Positions 1 through 7,758 of a stretch of 42,444 nt of DNA are shown piece after piece. A program made the position numbers and the translations under genes. Below the pieces are notes generated by a model that had not been told where the DNA came from, did no database searches, and was given only the letters and a program-made list of their open reading frames with translations. Origin of the DNA: a virus; IMG/VR virus record IMGVR_UViG_3300042309_000314, positions 1-42,444 of that record. One strand, given 5' to 3'. Positions within the stretch are counted from its first letter, which is position 1. Every line of letters starts with the position of its first letter.

Positions 1-127
1 CGTCCAGCGAGCGCGTAGCAGCGCTGGCGGCCCCGTTCCAGATGTAGATGCCGTTTTCTGATGCTGTCGATTGAGCCCGCACCAGGATGCGGTCGCCCGA
101 CGCCATCGTGATGCCGTCGATCGTGGC
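1..127. repeat. terminal direct repeat, copy 1 (circular overlap)
   Basis: These 127 bases are identical to 42318-42444. The repeat lies inside a reading frame that is continuous when the two ends are joined, so it marks a circularly closed sequence. A length of 127 equals a common maximum assembly k-mer, which favours an assembly overlap over a true packaged terminal repeat. Confidence 0.95.
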
Positions 128-313
128 ACCAGGGCTGGCCAGGTTCAGGTTCGACTGGGTAGCGACTCGGCAGCCGTCCTTCCATGCCAAGCCTTCAACC
201 AGCGAGTCCACATAGGACTTCGGCACCGCATCGCCTGTAGCTGACGGGCTGGGCAGGTTGATGACTTTGGAGACCGACTGGAAGTCGAAGTCTGTGAAGA
301 TCTTCTTAGGCAT
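1..313 (-). CDS. neck fibre-like structural protein, N-terminal part (gene continues at 42317)
   Basis: This is the first part of a 262-residue protein that crosses the circular junction; its remainder is at 41842-42317. The start ATG at 313 follows the stop of the joiner gene (315-317) and has GAGG about 9 bases upstream. It begins MPKKIFTDFDF, followed by a segment around KSYVDSLVEGLAWKDG and then a region around GDRILVRAQ...GIYIW. That type of domain occurs in fibre or decoration proteins of many tailed phages (from memory). The position between head-tail joiner and tail terminator suggests a neck or head fibre. The protein looks cut only because the circle was opened inside it. Confidence 0.7.
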   Translation of the reverse strand, partial: MPKKIFTDFDFQSVSKVINLPSPSATGDAVPKSYVDSLVEGLAWKDGCRVATQSNLNLASPGATIDGITMASGDRILVRAQSTASENGIYIWNGAASAATRSLD

Positions 314-314
314 C

Positions 315-923
315 TCAGATCAGCCTCGCGAAGCCAGCGACGGGGACTGCAAACACGATAACCGTGGTGTTCACGCTGGGATGCGACACATCGGCTTCAA
401 TCTCCTGGCTGCCGCTGTCGAACACCTCCACCGACGGAACCACGCCGCGGTTGTGGTTGATCGTCCAGGTTGCGGCCGGCGATGACTGCGTGAACACGTA
501 GGCGGCGCCTTCGTCCTGGCCATCCACCCATTGCGCGCCGTCGTACTTCAGCACCTCGCCAGCTGTGGGACTGGTCAGCTCCACATCGGTCAGATCTGAC
601 AGGCCGAATGTCCGCGGGTTCTGGCCCGGTGCGGTGCTGCTCGGCGCCAAGCGCTGCAGGCCGATCTCGACCATGGCGCCATCGTCCAGCTTGCGCACCT
701 CGCGCACCTGGTAGTTGACCCCATCCACCGTGATGCCGTCGCCGAACAGCAGCCCTCCGAAATCAGCAGCGCGCGCCGTCAGCGAATAGTCGGTGGTCAG
801 CACCATGTCGCCGGAGATGACCTGGCTGGGCATGTCGAGGATGCCCAATGCCGAAATGGCGCCAGCCGTGCAGCTGACGCCAAAGTCGTTCAGGAACACC
901 GTCAGGTCTTCACTGATCGCCAT
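315..923 (-). CDS. gpFII-like head-tail joining protein with extra C-terminal domain
   Basis: The protein has 202 residues. Its first ~95 residues (MAISEDLTVFLNDFGV to VEIGLQRLAP) have the size and motif pattern of lambda gpFII-type joiners, including a turn around FGDGITVDGVNYQVREVRK. A linker and a second domain of about 55 residues follow, ending TVIVFAVPVAGFARLI. That C-terminal domain resembles the C-terminus of the next gene product (262 aa), which is unusual for a joiner. The start overlaps the upstream 59-aa gene by 14 bases. The expected role is to close the head and connect it to the tail. Joiner assignment is by position and pattern only. Confidence 0.6.
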   Translation of the reverse strand: MAISEDLTVFLNDFGVSCTAGAISALGILDMPSQVISGDMVLTTDYSLTARAADFGGLLFGDGITVDGVNYQVREVRKLDDGAMVEIGLQRLAPSSTAPGQNPRTFGLSDLTDVELTSPTAGEVLKYDGAQWVDGQDEGAAYVFTQSSPAATWTINHNRGVVPSVEVFDSGSQEIEADVSHPSVNTTVIVFAVPVAGFARLI

Positions 924-1089
924 CGGCTTTCACCTTGCGCACGCGTGGCTTGGGCTCCTCGGCCGGCGCCTCGACGGCGCGGCCGTAGCGGATCAGCTCG
1001 GCAGCCAGGTTGGCATCCACCTCATAGACCTTGCCGGCCTCGAGGTGTTCGCCCTTGGCGGCGCAGTCGCTTTCGATCAGAACCTTCAT
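910..1089 (-). CDS. 59-aa protein next to the capsid gene
   Basis: MKVLIESDCAAKGEHLEAGK begins a 59-residue product with a short beta-rich N-terminus and a basic, proline-rich tail (EEPKPRVRKVKADGDQ). Small proteins of this pattern, a 'KVxxAGxxYEVDxxxAxxLIxxGxA' core, commonly follow the capsid gene in siphoviruses (family knowledge; function not established). The ATG lies only 3 bases after the U-tract of a strong terminator, and no Shine-Dalgarno is visible. Translation may therefore depend on read-through transcripts. It overlaps the joiner gene by 14 bases. Confidence 0.7.
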   Translation of the reverse strand: MKVLIESDCAAKGEHLEAGKVYEVDANLAAELIRYGRAVEAPAEEPKPRVRKVKADGDQ

Positions 1090-1092
1090 GAG

Positions 1093-1118
1093 AAAAAAGG
1101 GGGCGGTTGCCCGCCCCC
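1093..1118 (-). terminator. intrinsic terminator behind the capsid gene
   Basis: Read on the minus strand, GGGGGCGG-GCAA-CCGCCCCC forms a perfect 8-bp GC stem closed by a GNRA tetraloop, and six T follow at once. It begins 8 bases after the capsid stop and ends 3 bases before the next start codon. Such an element would cap most capsid transcripts while letting some polymerases read into the joiner and tail genes. Confidence 0.85.
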
Positions 1119-1125
1119 GCTCCTA

Positions 1126-3015
1126 TCAGGCGAGGATGTCGAGGATGGCGGCGAAGCTCTTGGGATCGCGCACGGCCACGTCATAGGTGACGATGCCGCG
1201 AACGCTGGTCAGAGCCTTGCTGAAGTCGTCGCTGTCTTCGCCCACGGTGATCTCGAGGCCGTTGCCCCAGAAGCCGACGATCGCCTGGCTGAAGTCACCC
1301 ATCAGCAGAGCCGAGCAGACCGCGCCGCTGGTGCCCTTCACCAGGTTGCTGGGAACCTGGTTCGTGGCGGCCAGAGGGTAGCCGTTCAGGTTGGCAGGGG
1401 TAGGACCACGGCCGATGGTGGCGCCATCGGTGTTGAACAGGAAGGGGCCGTCGGTGGTGGTAGAACCACCGGCGCGCAGCTTCTTCAGAGCAGCCAGCAC
1501 CTTGTAGTTGGACAGGTAAGCCACGCTGCCGGGGTTCACGGCACCGTTGACGTTCATGACGGCAGCTTCAAGATCCACCACCTTCTCCATGGTGATGGCG
1601 GCACCGTTGGTGCCCATCGCCACCGAGCCGATGCCGGCGGTCTGCATGATGCCGGTGGGCTGGCCGGCGGAACCGGAGCCGTTCAGGATGCCCAGGTCGA
1701 TGGCGAGGTTGATGCCGTCGGTCAGGTCACGACGCACCAGCTCCTCAATGCCAGGGGTGCCCTGCAGCAGGGTCTGGCGGCTGTATTTCGACAGGGCTGC
1801 CAGGTTCTTGGGAGCCATGGTCACCTGGTCGAAGGTGGACTCCGACTGGGTGATCGCGGTGGTCTGGGTGCTCAGGTAGTAGGTCGAGGCCACACCGGAG
1901 CGGCGGGGAATCGCCACGTTGCCGACCAAGCCGGGCATCGTGCGAACGCCCAGCTGCAGCATCACACCGTTGTTCCGCAGGAACTCGATGAAGTCCTGAT
2001 CGAGCAGGTCGGTCTGCACCAGGTTGCCGCCGGTGGTGGCGCCACTGGTCACGTAGGTGGCGCGCTGGCCGCTCAGAGCCGAGAACGGCACGAAGAACGA
2101 ACGCTCAGTGGTCTTGGCCACGCCGGACTTCTCCACTTCGCGGGAGAGGTCACGCACCAGGCCAGCTTCGCGGCTGGACCAGTCGCCGGTCAGCATCGCG
2201 CGGATGCCGGCGGTGATGCTGTAGGAGGCGCGCTCCTGAGCGGCCATCTCAACGGGAGCCACGGTCTCGACGGGCTTGATGCCCAGCTTGTCGAGCACGG
2301 CAGCGCGGGCCTCATCGAGGCTGCGGCCGCCTTCGATCAGCTGGCGGCCCAGATCGGCCATGCCGTGCTTCTCGGTCAGGGCAGTGATGCCGGCAATACG
2401 GGCGCGCTCAGCCTTAGCAGCCTCGGCAGCCGCTTCAGCCCGCACCGCTGACAGGTCAGGGGTGTTTTCCATCGGAACCTCAGGTTCTGGTTGGGGGGTT
2501 GGTGATGCGGCGGGGGCCGCAGGTTGAGCGTCGAGAGCACGCCCGACGCCGACCGTTGGGTCTGCGGGTATGCTAACCACGCTCACTTCGTAAGGACTCC
2601 ATCGGGTCGCTACGAAGTCTTCACCGCGTTGTTCCATGTCGGCGATCTGATAGCCGACGGACACATTGCGCAGCACGCCGTCGCGTACATCGGCGAGCAC
2701 TTCCTGCGCGAATGCATTGCGGCTGAACTTGACCGCCACGTAGCCGCGCTTCTTCTTGCCGTCGATCCAGGCCCGCTCCACCACGCCGATCACCTTGGCG
2801 GGGTCATGGTTGAACAGCAGGGGTGCGCCATCCTCCAGGCGAGCCAGATCCACCGCTTCGCGCGTGTGGGCCAGGATCTCGTTGCCGAAGTAGCGAGCAA
2901 CGGGGTATTCGGAGCTGAAGGGGAACTCAATGCTGCGCTCGTCTTCGCTGACCTGGAAGTCAGCTACCTCGGCGCGCTTCAGCAGCTGCCCCTCAAGATC
3001 ACGCGATAGGTCCAT
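1126..3015 (-). CDS. fused prohead protease - HK97-type major capsid protein
   Basis: One frame of about 629 residues encodes two head proteins. The N-terminal ~160 residues match caudoviral prohead protease: SSEYPVARYFG, then LLFNHDP with a candidate catalytic His, and VLRNVSVGYQI with a candidate catalytic Ser. A proline-rich linker (PAAPAASPTPQPEPEVP) leads to a delta-domain-like helical stretch and the HK97-fold capsid (ATYVTSGATTGGNLV, LRNNGVMLQLGVRTM, IAIDLGILNGSGSAGQPTG-type region, VRDPKSFAAI near the end). Start 3015 has GAGG 6 bases upstream and overlaps the portal stop by 17; ATG 3042 in the same frame is an alternative. An internal ATG at 2472 with its own ribosome site could give the capsid alone. 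The protease presumably removes the delta domain during head maturation. Confidence 0.88.
   Translation of the reverse strand: MDLSRDLEGQLLKRAEVADFQVSEDERSIEFPFSSEYPVARYFGNEILAHTREAVDLARLEDGAPLLFNHDPAKVIGVVERAWIDGKKKRGYVAVKFSRNAFAQEVLADVRDGVLRNVSVGYQIADMEQRGEDFVATRWSPYEVSVVSIPADPTVGVGRALDAQPAAPAASPTPQPEPEVPMENTPDLSAVRAEAAAEAAKAERARIAGITALTEKHGMADLGRQLIEGGRSLDEARAAVLDKLGIKPVETVAPVEMAAQERASYSITAGIRAMLTGDWSSREAGLVRDLSREVEKSGVAKTTERSFFVPFSALSGQRATYVTSGATTGGNLVQTDLLDQDFIEFLRNNGVMLQLGVRTMPGLVGNVAIPRRSGVASTYYLSTQTTAITQSESTFDQVTMAPKNLAALSKYSRQTLLQGTPGIEELVRRDLTDGINLAIDLGILNGSGSAGQPTGIMQTAGIGSVAMGTNGAAITMEKVVDLEAAVMNVNGAVNPGSVAYLSNYKVLAALKKLRAGGSTTTDGPFLFNTDGATIGRGPTPANLNGYPLAATNQVPSNLVKGTSGAVCSALLMGDFSQAIVGFWGNGLEITVGEDSDDFSKALTSVRGIVTYDVAVRDPKSFAAILDILA
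2473..2482 (-). promoter_or_regulatory. internal ribosome binding site for capsid-only product
   Basis: TGAGGTTCCG directly precedes an in-frame ATG at 2472 (MENTPDLSAV), exactly where the linker ends and the capsid delta domain begins. GAGG sits 5 bases from the ATG. This would yield a separate 448-residue capsid precursor in addition to the fusion. Confidence 0.55.
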
Positions 3016-4579
3016 CGGTGTCCTCGGTGTCATCTTCGCCATTATCGTCTGCCGAGTCGGGATCCATTTCCTCGGCCTGATCCTCGGCTACATCGCCGGC
3101 CTGCTGCGTGCCTGAGGCGTTCACCTCATGCGGGTCGGTGTCGAAGATCAGATCCAGCTCGTCGGCCATCTCGAGCTCGGCGGCCCTGGCCACCATCAGC
3201 TCCTCGAGGTCGCCGCCCTGCTCGGCCACCACCTCGCCCAAGGTCTTGAAGCCGCAGCGCACCGCATCCTTGTAGGCCTGCACTTCCTTCGCCGGATCCA
3301 CCCACGCCCAGCCGCGCGGCATCCACCGGATCTGCCGGTAACGCTCGGGGTCGGTTTCGTAGAACGGCAGCCCCAGCGTGCCGCTGAGCACTGCCATTTC
3401 CAGCCACGCCTCGAACACCGGCTGGTGGAAGTTCTCGATCAGGTACTGCTGCAGCGCGCGCCAGTGATCGCGATCCTCAAGCAGCGACAGCCGGCTGCTG
3501 CTGTAGTTCGTCTGGCTGAAGTCCCGGCTCACGCTCTCGTAGCTGCAGCCCAGGCCCGCAGCCATCGCCCGCAGCATCGCCCGCAGGAACGGCTCAAACT
3601 GCCCATCCGGTGCATCCAGCGATGGCACCGTCACCTTCTCGCCAGGCGCCAAATACTTGAACACGCCGGGCTCGAAATTCGACACCCGCTCGCCGTCCAC
3701 CACCTCATCGCCCAGTAGCTCGCCTTCCGGGCTCTCGATGAAGCCCATCAGCGCGCTGCTCGCCCGCGCGCGGATAACCTCGGCCTCCTCGTAGCCCTGC
3801 AGGTGATGCAGCCGCTGGATCGCAGACGCCAGCCACGGCACGCCACGGGTCTGGCCCGGCCGATCCATCAGGTAGAGGTGGACGATCTCGGAGGCCGGGA
3901 TCAGCTGGTGACGCCCACTCGGTGGCCCCTGAAATGGCGCATCACCGGGGTGCTTCTTCAGGAATGCGTACTGCACCGGCCGGCCCCAGCGGTCGCACTC
4001 GACCCCCATCCGCCACTCGTTGCCGTCGATCGTGCTCTTGCCCGTGTAGGTGTCATCCAGCAGGTCCGACTCGATCACCTCCAGCGCGAACGGCACCTTC
4101 CCGCCGCCAAACGGCTGCCGCACCTTGCGGATGAACACCTCGCCCGACTCGGCCATCGCGCCGATCACCAGGCGCTCCATGTCGTGCCAGCTCAGCCGGC
4201 CGCCGGTGTGGCAGTGCTGCTTCTTGCTCCAGACCTTCCACGCGCTCTCGATCGCATCGTTCACCGACTGATCCAGCCGCCCGCCGCCGCGCACCATCCG
4301 CACCTGCGCCTGCATCTTGATGCCGGTGCCGATCACGTTGTTCTTCACCGCGCGGATCGCCTGGCGCGCGTAGTCGTTGTCCCGCACCAGCTGCCGCGAG
4401 CGGTTGCGCAGTCGCGGCAGGCTGCCCTTGATCTCAGCGTCGGCACTGTTGCCGCCCGTCACCCAGTCGCTGGTGAGCCGGCTGACCATCGCGCCCTGGT
4501 ACATCCGCCGCCGGGGTGCAGCAGTCGGCTCAGGAGTGCCGCGCTGCAGCCAGCCGAGGATCGAGGATCGGATGCCCAT
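2999..4579 (-). CDS. portal protein (lambda gpB family)
   Basis: The 526-residue length fits a lambda-type portal. Recognisable stretches are RNRSRQLVRDNDYARQAIRA near residue 50, GTGIKMQAQVR, GEVFIRKVR, the central EIVHLYLMDRPGQTRGVPWL segment, and YSSSRLSLLEDRDHWRALQQ, which is characteristic of this family. The C-terminus is strongly acidic (DSADDNGEDDTEDTDG). The protein forms the dodecameric ring at the head vertex through which DNA is packaged. It follows the gpW-like gene with a one-base overlap at 4579 and runs into the protease-capsid gene, the normal lambda order. Confidence 0.93.
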   Translation of the reverse strand: MGIRSSILGWLQRGTPEPTAAPRRRMYQGAMVSRLTSDWVTGGNSADAEIKGSLPRLRNRSRQLVRDNDYARQAIRAVKNNVIGTGIKMQAQVRMVRGGGRLDQSVNDAIESAWKVWSKKQHCHTGGRLSWHDMERLVIGAMAESGEVFIRKVRQPFGGGKVPFALEVIESDLLDDTYTGKSTIDGNEWRMGVECDRWGRPVQYAFLKKHPGDAPFQGPPSGRHQLIPASEIVHLYLMDRPGQTRGVPWLASAIQRLHHLQGYEEAEVIRARASSALMGFIESPEGELLGDEVVDGERVSNFEPGVFKYLAPGEKVTVPSLDAPDGQFEPFLRAMLRAMAAGLGCSYESVSRDFSQTNYSSSRLSLLEDRDHWRALQQYLIENFHQPVFEAWLEMAVLSGTLGLPFYETDPERYRQIRWMPRGWAWVDPAKEVQAYKDAVRCGFKTLGEVVAEQGGDLEELMVARAAELEMADELDLIFDTDPHEVNASGTQQAGDVAEDQAEEMDPDSADDNGEDDTEDTDGPIA

Positions 4580-5148
4580 CAGAAGCGCACGAAGAGGTTG
4601 TGAGGATTGCCGAGGCCGTTGGCCTGCAGCTGCGCGGCCTGCTCGCGCTTCACGCTGGCCTTCAGACTAGATTCCAGCGCCAGCAGGTCAGTCAGCTCCA
4701 TCTTCTTGAGCCGCCGGTTGCCGATCGTGTACTCGGCCACCGCACCGCCGGAGATCATCGCCCTGATCGCCGCCTGCACCGCGTCGAGGTCTTTCTGCGC
4801 CTGGCTGCGGCCGTCAAATGCGCTCGGCTGGCCGGCGTAGCTCAGTCCAGGCAGCACCTCGAGCTGACCGGCCCCGAGCGTCACATGCTCGCCGCTCTTG
4901 GTGGCCTCAGCCTGCCAGTACCACTGCCCGGCATCGAACCCGGTGCTGGTGCCCTGCGCGATCAGGAACTCCCACCCGGTGCCGTAGGCCGTGCCCACCA
5001 CCGTCGCGCCTTCATGCGTCTTGTTGAACCGCAGGTAGTAGGTCAGCGTCCAGCTGCTGCTGTCGATCGCGTTCCCAAGGTTGTCGCGGCCCGCAACGTC
5101 CCGCCACTTCACCGTGTCGCCTGCTCGGATCTGGGCGGGGATGTTCAC
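4579..5148 (-). CDS. gpW-position head protein
   Basis: The protein has 189 residues and lies between large terminase and portal, the place of lambda gpW. The C-terminal ~75 residues (AQKDLDAVQAAIRAMI ... EYTIGNRRLKKMELTDLLAL) carry the IGxRxLxxMxLxDLL pattern seen in gpW-like joining proteins. The N-terminal ~110 residues form a beta-rich domain (DTVKWRDVAG, LTYYLRFNKTHEG) that lambda gpW, at about 68 residues, lacks. It starts 4 bases after the terminase stop and shares one base with the portal start. Assignment of the C-terminal part is reasonable; the role of the extra domain is unknown. Confidence 0.6.
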   Translation of the reverse strand: MNIPAQIRAGDTVKWRDVAGRDNLGNAIDSSSWTLTYYLRFNKTHEGATVVGTAYGTGWEFLIAQGTSTGFDAGQWYWQAEATKSGEHVTLGAGQLEVLPGLSYAGQPSAFDGRSQAQKDLDAVQAAIRAMISGGAVAEYTIGNRRLKKMELTDLLALESSLKASVKREQAAQLQANGLGNPHNLFVRF

Positions 5149-5152
5149 GGCC

Positions 5153-7027
5153 TCACCAGTTGCGGACGAACGCCGACGCCGCGGCTTTCTCCGATCTTAG
5201 GCGCGGCTTGCGTGCCTCGGTATCCGTCTTCTCCAGTCGCTTCTCCAGCTGATCCCAGATCGTTCTGCGGTCGTACCGCTGGTACAGCCGATGTACCGCT
5301 GCATACGCATAGACCAGACAGTCCAGTGCTTCGTTCCGCGCGCTTGGCTTCTTCACCCATTCGCGCACCGGGAAGCCCTTCACGTACCGCAGCGCCTGCT
5401 TCTCTGCCGTCAGCTGCTCAAAATACTCGCTCCCGGTCTGCGCATGGAAGTGCAGGTAACCCGGCCCCGGCTCGTTGTGCTTCAGCCGCCCGAACAGAGT
5501 CGTCTTGATCGTGTCGCCACCCACCGGGAACACCTGCGCGCCGCGCTTCAGCGTCCGGCCCTGCGCGTTGATGTCCACCTTGCTCGCCTTGCCGATCGGC
5601 GCCTTCCCCCGCTGGCTCTGGCCCTTGATCGCGATCACACCCACGCTCTGGCGCTCCCGCGCGTACTGGTACACCTCCGCCGTTGCGTGGCCGCCCGAGT
5701 CAACGCACACCACATCCGCCCGCAGCTTCGCCCCGCTCACGTGCTCCCAGTCGTGCAGCACCAGCAGGTCCAGCTGCTTCCACACCTCAGGCCGGCATGG
5801 GTCGCCGAAGATCTCCTGGTGATCCACCAGCCAGCCTTCCTCCTCGCGGCCCCAGGCCCACACGCTCACCGCCAGGCGATCGCCCGCACTGCCGCCGCCG
5901 CCCTGCACGTCCACGCCGATCGTCACCGCCAGCGCGCCCTCCGGCAGCCGGCCCGCCGCATACGGCTCGCACCGCTGCAGCAGCGCATCCGCGCTCACCT
6001 TGCTGGCGAAGTCTTCCTCCCACGTCTCAGCCAGCCGCGTGTTCACGAACGACTTGAGCATCGGCGCGTCGGTCTTGGCCCGCAGGAAGTCGTCCACCAT
6101 GTCGGCCCAGCTCAACCACCCGAGCGGGCTGTAAAGCCCCGACAGCTGGTAGCCGGCCGTCTTGCCGTCGCTCGGGGCCGTCGCGCGCCACTCGCCCTGG
6201 CGCAGCATCGCCGGCTTGTGGATCTCGGCGAACCGCTCGCGACAGTGCTCGCACTCGTAGACCGCCGTCGCCGGGTCGTTCTTCTCCCATTTCAGCTGCG
6301 GCCACTTCAGCCACTGCATCCCCCCGCAGCTCGGGCACGGCACATAGAACCGCCGCTGGTCGCTGCGCTGGAACTCCGCCTCAATCCGGCTGAAGTCCTT
6401 CACCGTCGGGGTGCTGGTCAGCAAGATCTTGCGCCGCGCGAACGTCGTCGCGCGCTTCTCGGCCAGGCTCACCGGATCGCCCTCGCCATCCACGTCAGTC
6501 GGGAAGGCGTCGATCTCGTCGCAGAAGATGTACCGGCACGGTGTTGAGCGCAGACCCGTCGCACTGTTGGCACCGGTCAGCAGCATCATTCCGCCGGGGA
6601 ACTCTTTCGCGAACATCGTGTTGCCGCTGTCACGGCTACGGCTCGGCGCGATCTTCTGCGCCAGCACCGGCGTCTCGGTGATCAGGCTCTCGAGCCGCTG
6701 CTTGCTCAGCCTCTTCGCCATCTCAACCGTTGGCTGCACCAGCAGCATCGGCCCCGGCGCGTGCGCGATCACATAGCCCAGCCAGTTGCTCCCGCTCTCA
6801 GTCTTGCCCGTCTGCGCCGCAAACATCATCACCACCCGCTGCACCGGGCTGTTGCTGCTGAGGCAGTCCATCGGCTCGCGCAGGTAAGGCGTCCGCCCGG
6901 TGCGCCATGGCCCAGGTTCGGCGCTCGCCTTGCTGCTCAGCCGCCGATGCTTGTCCGCCCACTCGCTCACCGTCAGCGCCTGCTCAGGCCGCAGGCCCTC
7001 CATGAACGCATCGCGCCAGGTGCTCAT
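5153..7027 (-). CDS. terminase large subunit (lambda gpA family)
   Basis: The 624-residue packaging motor belongs to the gpA family. Its Walker A-like loop is AAQTGKTE (about residues 71-78), the Walker B segment is YIFCDEID (166-173), and the coupling motif is LTSTPT (203-208). Two CxxC pairs (CPSC near 231, CEHC near 259) form the zinc site usual in this family. The nuclease domain opens at GVDVQGGGG (Asp about 373) and continues through CVDSGGHAT and NEALDCLVYAYAA. ATG 7027 is chosen because GGAGG lies 7 bases upstream; a GTG at 7030 is less well placed. It overlaps the small-subunit stop (TGATG). gpA-type enzymes typically cut cos sites. Confidence 0.95.
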   Translation of the reverse strand: MSTWRDAFMEGLRPEQALTVSEWADKHRRLSSKASAEPGPWRTGRTPYLREPMDCLSSNSPVQRVVMMFAAQTGKTESGSNWLGYVIAHAPGPMLLVQPTVEMAKRLSKQRLESLITETPVLAQKIAPSRSRDSGNTMFAKEFPGGMMLLTGANSATGLRSTPCRYIFCDEIDAFPTDVDGEGDPVSLAEKRATTFARRKILLTSTPTVKDFSRIEAEFQRSDQRRFYVPCPSCGGMQWLKWPQLKWEKNDPATAVYECEHCRERFAEIHKPAMLRQGEWRATAPSDGKTAGYQLSGLYSPLGWLSWADMVDDFLRAKTDAPMLKSFVNTRLAETWEEDFASKVSADALLQRCEPYAAGRLPEGALAVTIGVDVQGGGGSAGDRLAVSVWAWGREEEGWLVDHQEIFGDPCRPEVWKQLDLLVLHDWEHVSGAKLRADVVCVDSGGHATAEVYQYARERQSVGVIAIKGQSQRGKAPIGKASKVDINAQGRTLKRGAQVFPVGGDTIKTTLFGRLKHNEPGPGYLHFHAQTGSEYFEQLTAEKQALRYVKGFPVREWVKKPSARNEALDCLVYAYAAVHRLYQRYDRRTIWDQLEKRLEKTDTEARKPRLRSEKAAASAFVRNW

Positions 7028-7557
7028 CACTGCACCTCCTGCAGCGACAGCAGCGCATCACGGTGCTCATCGCTCAGCAGCTGGTGGATCACCGCCGGGT
7101 CGGTCTCGCCGGCCAGCTGGTGGCTCAGCCGATCGGCCAAGTTCGAGAGCGCCTCGCGGATGCTCCGCCCGATCTGGAACGCCTCCTTCTTCACCTCATC
7201 AGCTGGCACCAGCTCCTTGCGCTGCAGCGCCACCTGCAGCTTCGCCAGCTCGGCCTGGTAGTGCTCACGCCGTGCACGGCTCTCGTTGAGCTCCGGGATC
7301 GCATCATCGGGCAGCGCGTCGATCCGTTGCCGCAACTCGCGCGGGCTCTGCACCTCAATCGGGTCGGCCACACGCACCTTCGCGTTGTGCGTCGCCTTGG
7401 TGTTCCGGTCCCACAGCTCCATCGCCAGATCCCGGTCCAGCCACCGCTTGCCGTCCTTCTCCACCACCGCCTCAGCGATGCGAGACTTCGTGGCCGCCGT
7501 TACTGAGCCCTTCGCGCAGCCTTTGATTGCCGCGAACTCGCTAAAGGTCACCAGCAA
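7027..7557 (-). CDS. terminase small subunit (Nu1-like)
   Basis: The 176-residue protein has an N-terminal winged-helix-type segment (TFSEFAAIKGCAKGSVTAAT, then KRWLDRDLAMELW). A long charged helix follows (RARREHYQAELAKLQVALQRKELV), together with EVKKEAFQIGRSIREALSNLADRLSHQLAG, a pattern shared by Nu1-like and related terminase small subunits. It recognises the packaging site and loads the large subunit. The start shown is TTG with AAGAGG 10 bases upstream; GTG at 7551 is possible. The ~200-bp gap before it is the natural place for the packaging site. Confidence 0.85.
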   Translation of the reverse strand: MLVTFSEFAAIKGCAKGSVTAATKSRIAEAVVEKDGKRWLDRDLAMELWDRNTKATHNAKVRVADPIEVQSPRELRQRIDALPDDAIPELNESRARREHYQAELAKLQVALQRKELVPADEVKKEAFQIGRSIREALSNLADRLSHQLAGETDPAVIHQLLSDEHRDALLSLQEVQ

Positions 7558-7758
7558 GCTGTTGCAGCCTCTTGTTCGGTCTAAATGTTAGTGAAGTATT
7601 GAACTATCAAACAGGTGGGGAGGTCTATGGGTGTCAACTTACCGGAAATTACCGTTTAAGACCCGTGAGACCTGACGCTAGCCGTAGCGCGGGGTCGCGA
7701 AACACCCGCGGCTGAGGGCCCAGGGAGGACCCGCGACCCTTGGGGGGGGTAGGGGGGG
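7558..7758. other. intergenic packaging/control region (candidate cos or pac)
   Basis: No gene is visible here. The region holds tandem 10-mers TTACCGGAAA/TTACCGTTTA (7639-7658), a small hairpin CGCTA-GCCG-TAGCG (7676-7689), a longer dyad GGGTCGCG/CGCGACCC (7692-7699 and 7732-7739), G-rich runs at 7741-7758, and TTGACA on the minus strand (7632-7637) without a good -10. Lambda-type packaging sites lie just upstream of the small terminase gene, as here. No lambda cosN sequence was recognised. Confidence 0.4.

Noticed and set aside
1-127. True packaged direct terminal repeat (T7-like)
   Set aside because: The repeat cuts a structural gene, matches a common k-mer length, and the terminase is of the cos-cutting gpA type.
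793-2451. Long plus-strand open frame (552 codons) opposite the capsid gene
   Set aside because: It mirrors the codon structure of the GC-rich capsid gene, encodes low-complexity Gly/His/Ala protein and has no ribosome site.
5291-6547. Long plus-strand open frame opposite the large terminase
   Set aside because: Arg/His/Leu-rich antisense shadow of a gene with full terminase motifs.
7741-7758. G-rich run as a terminator for the gpZ-like gene
   Set aside because: No stem with a following T-run can be drawn on the minus strand here.
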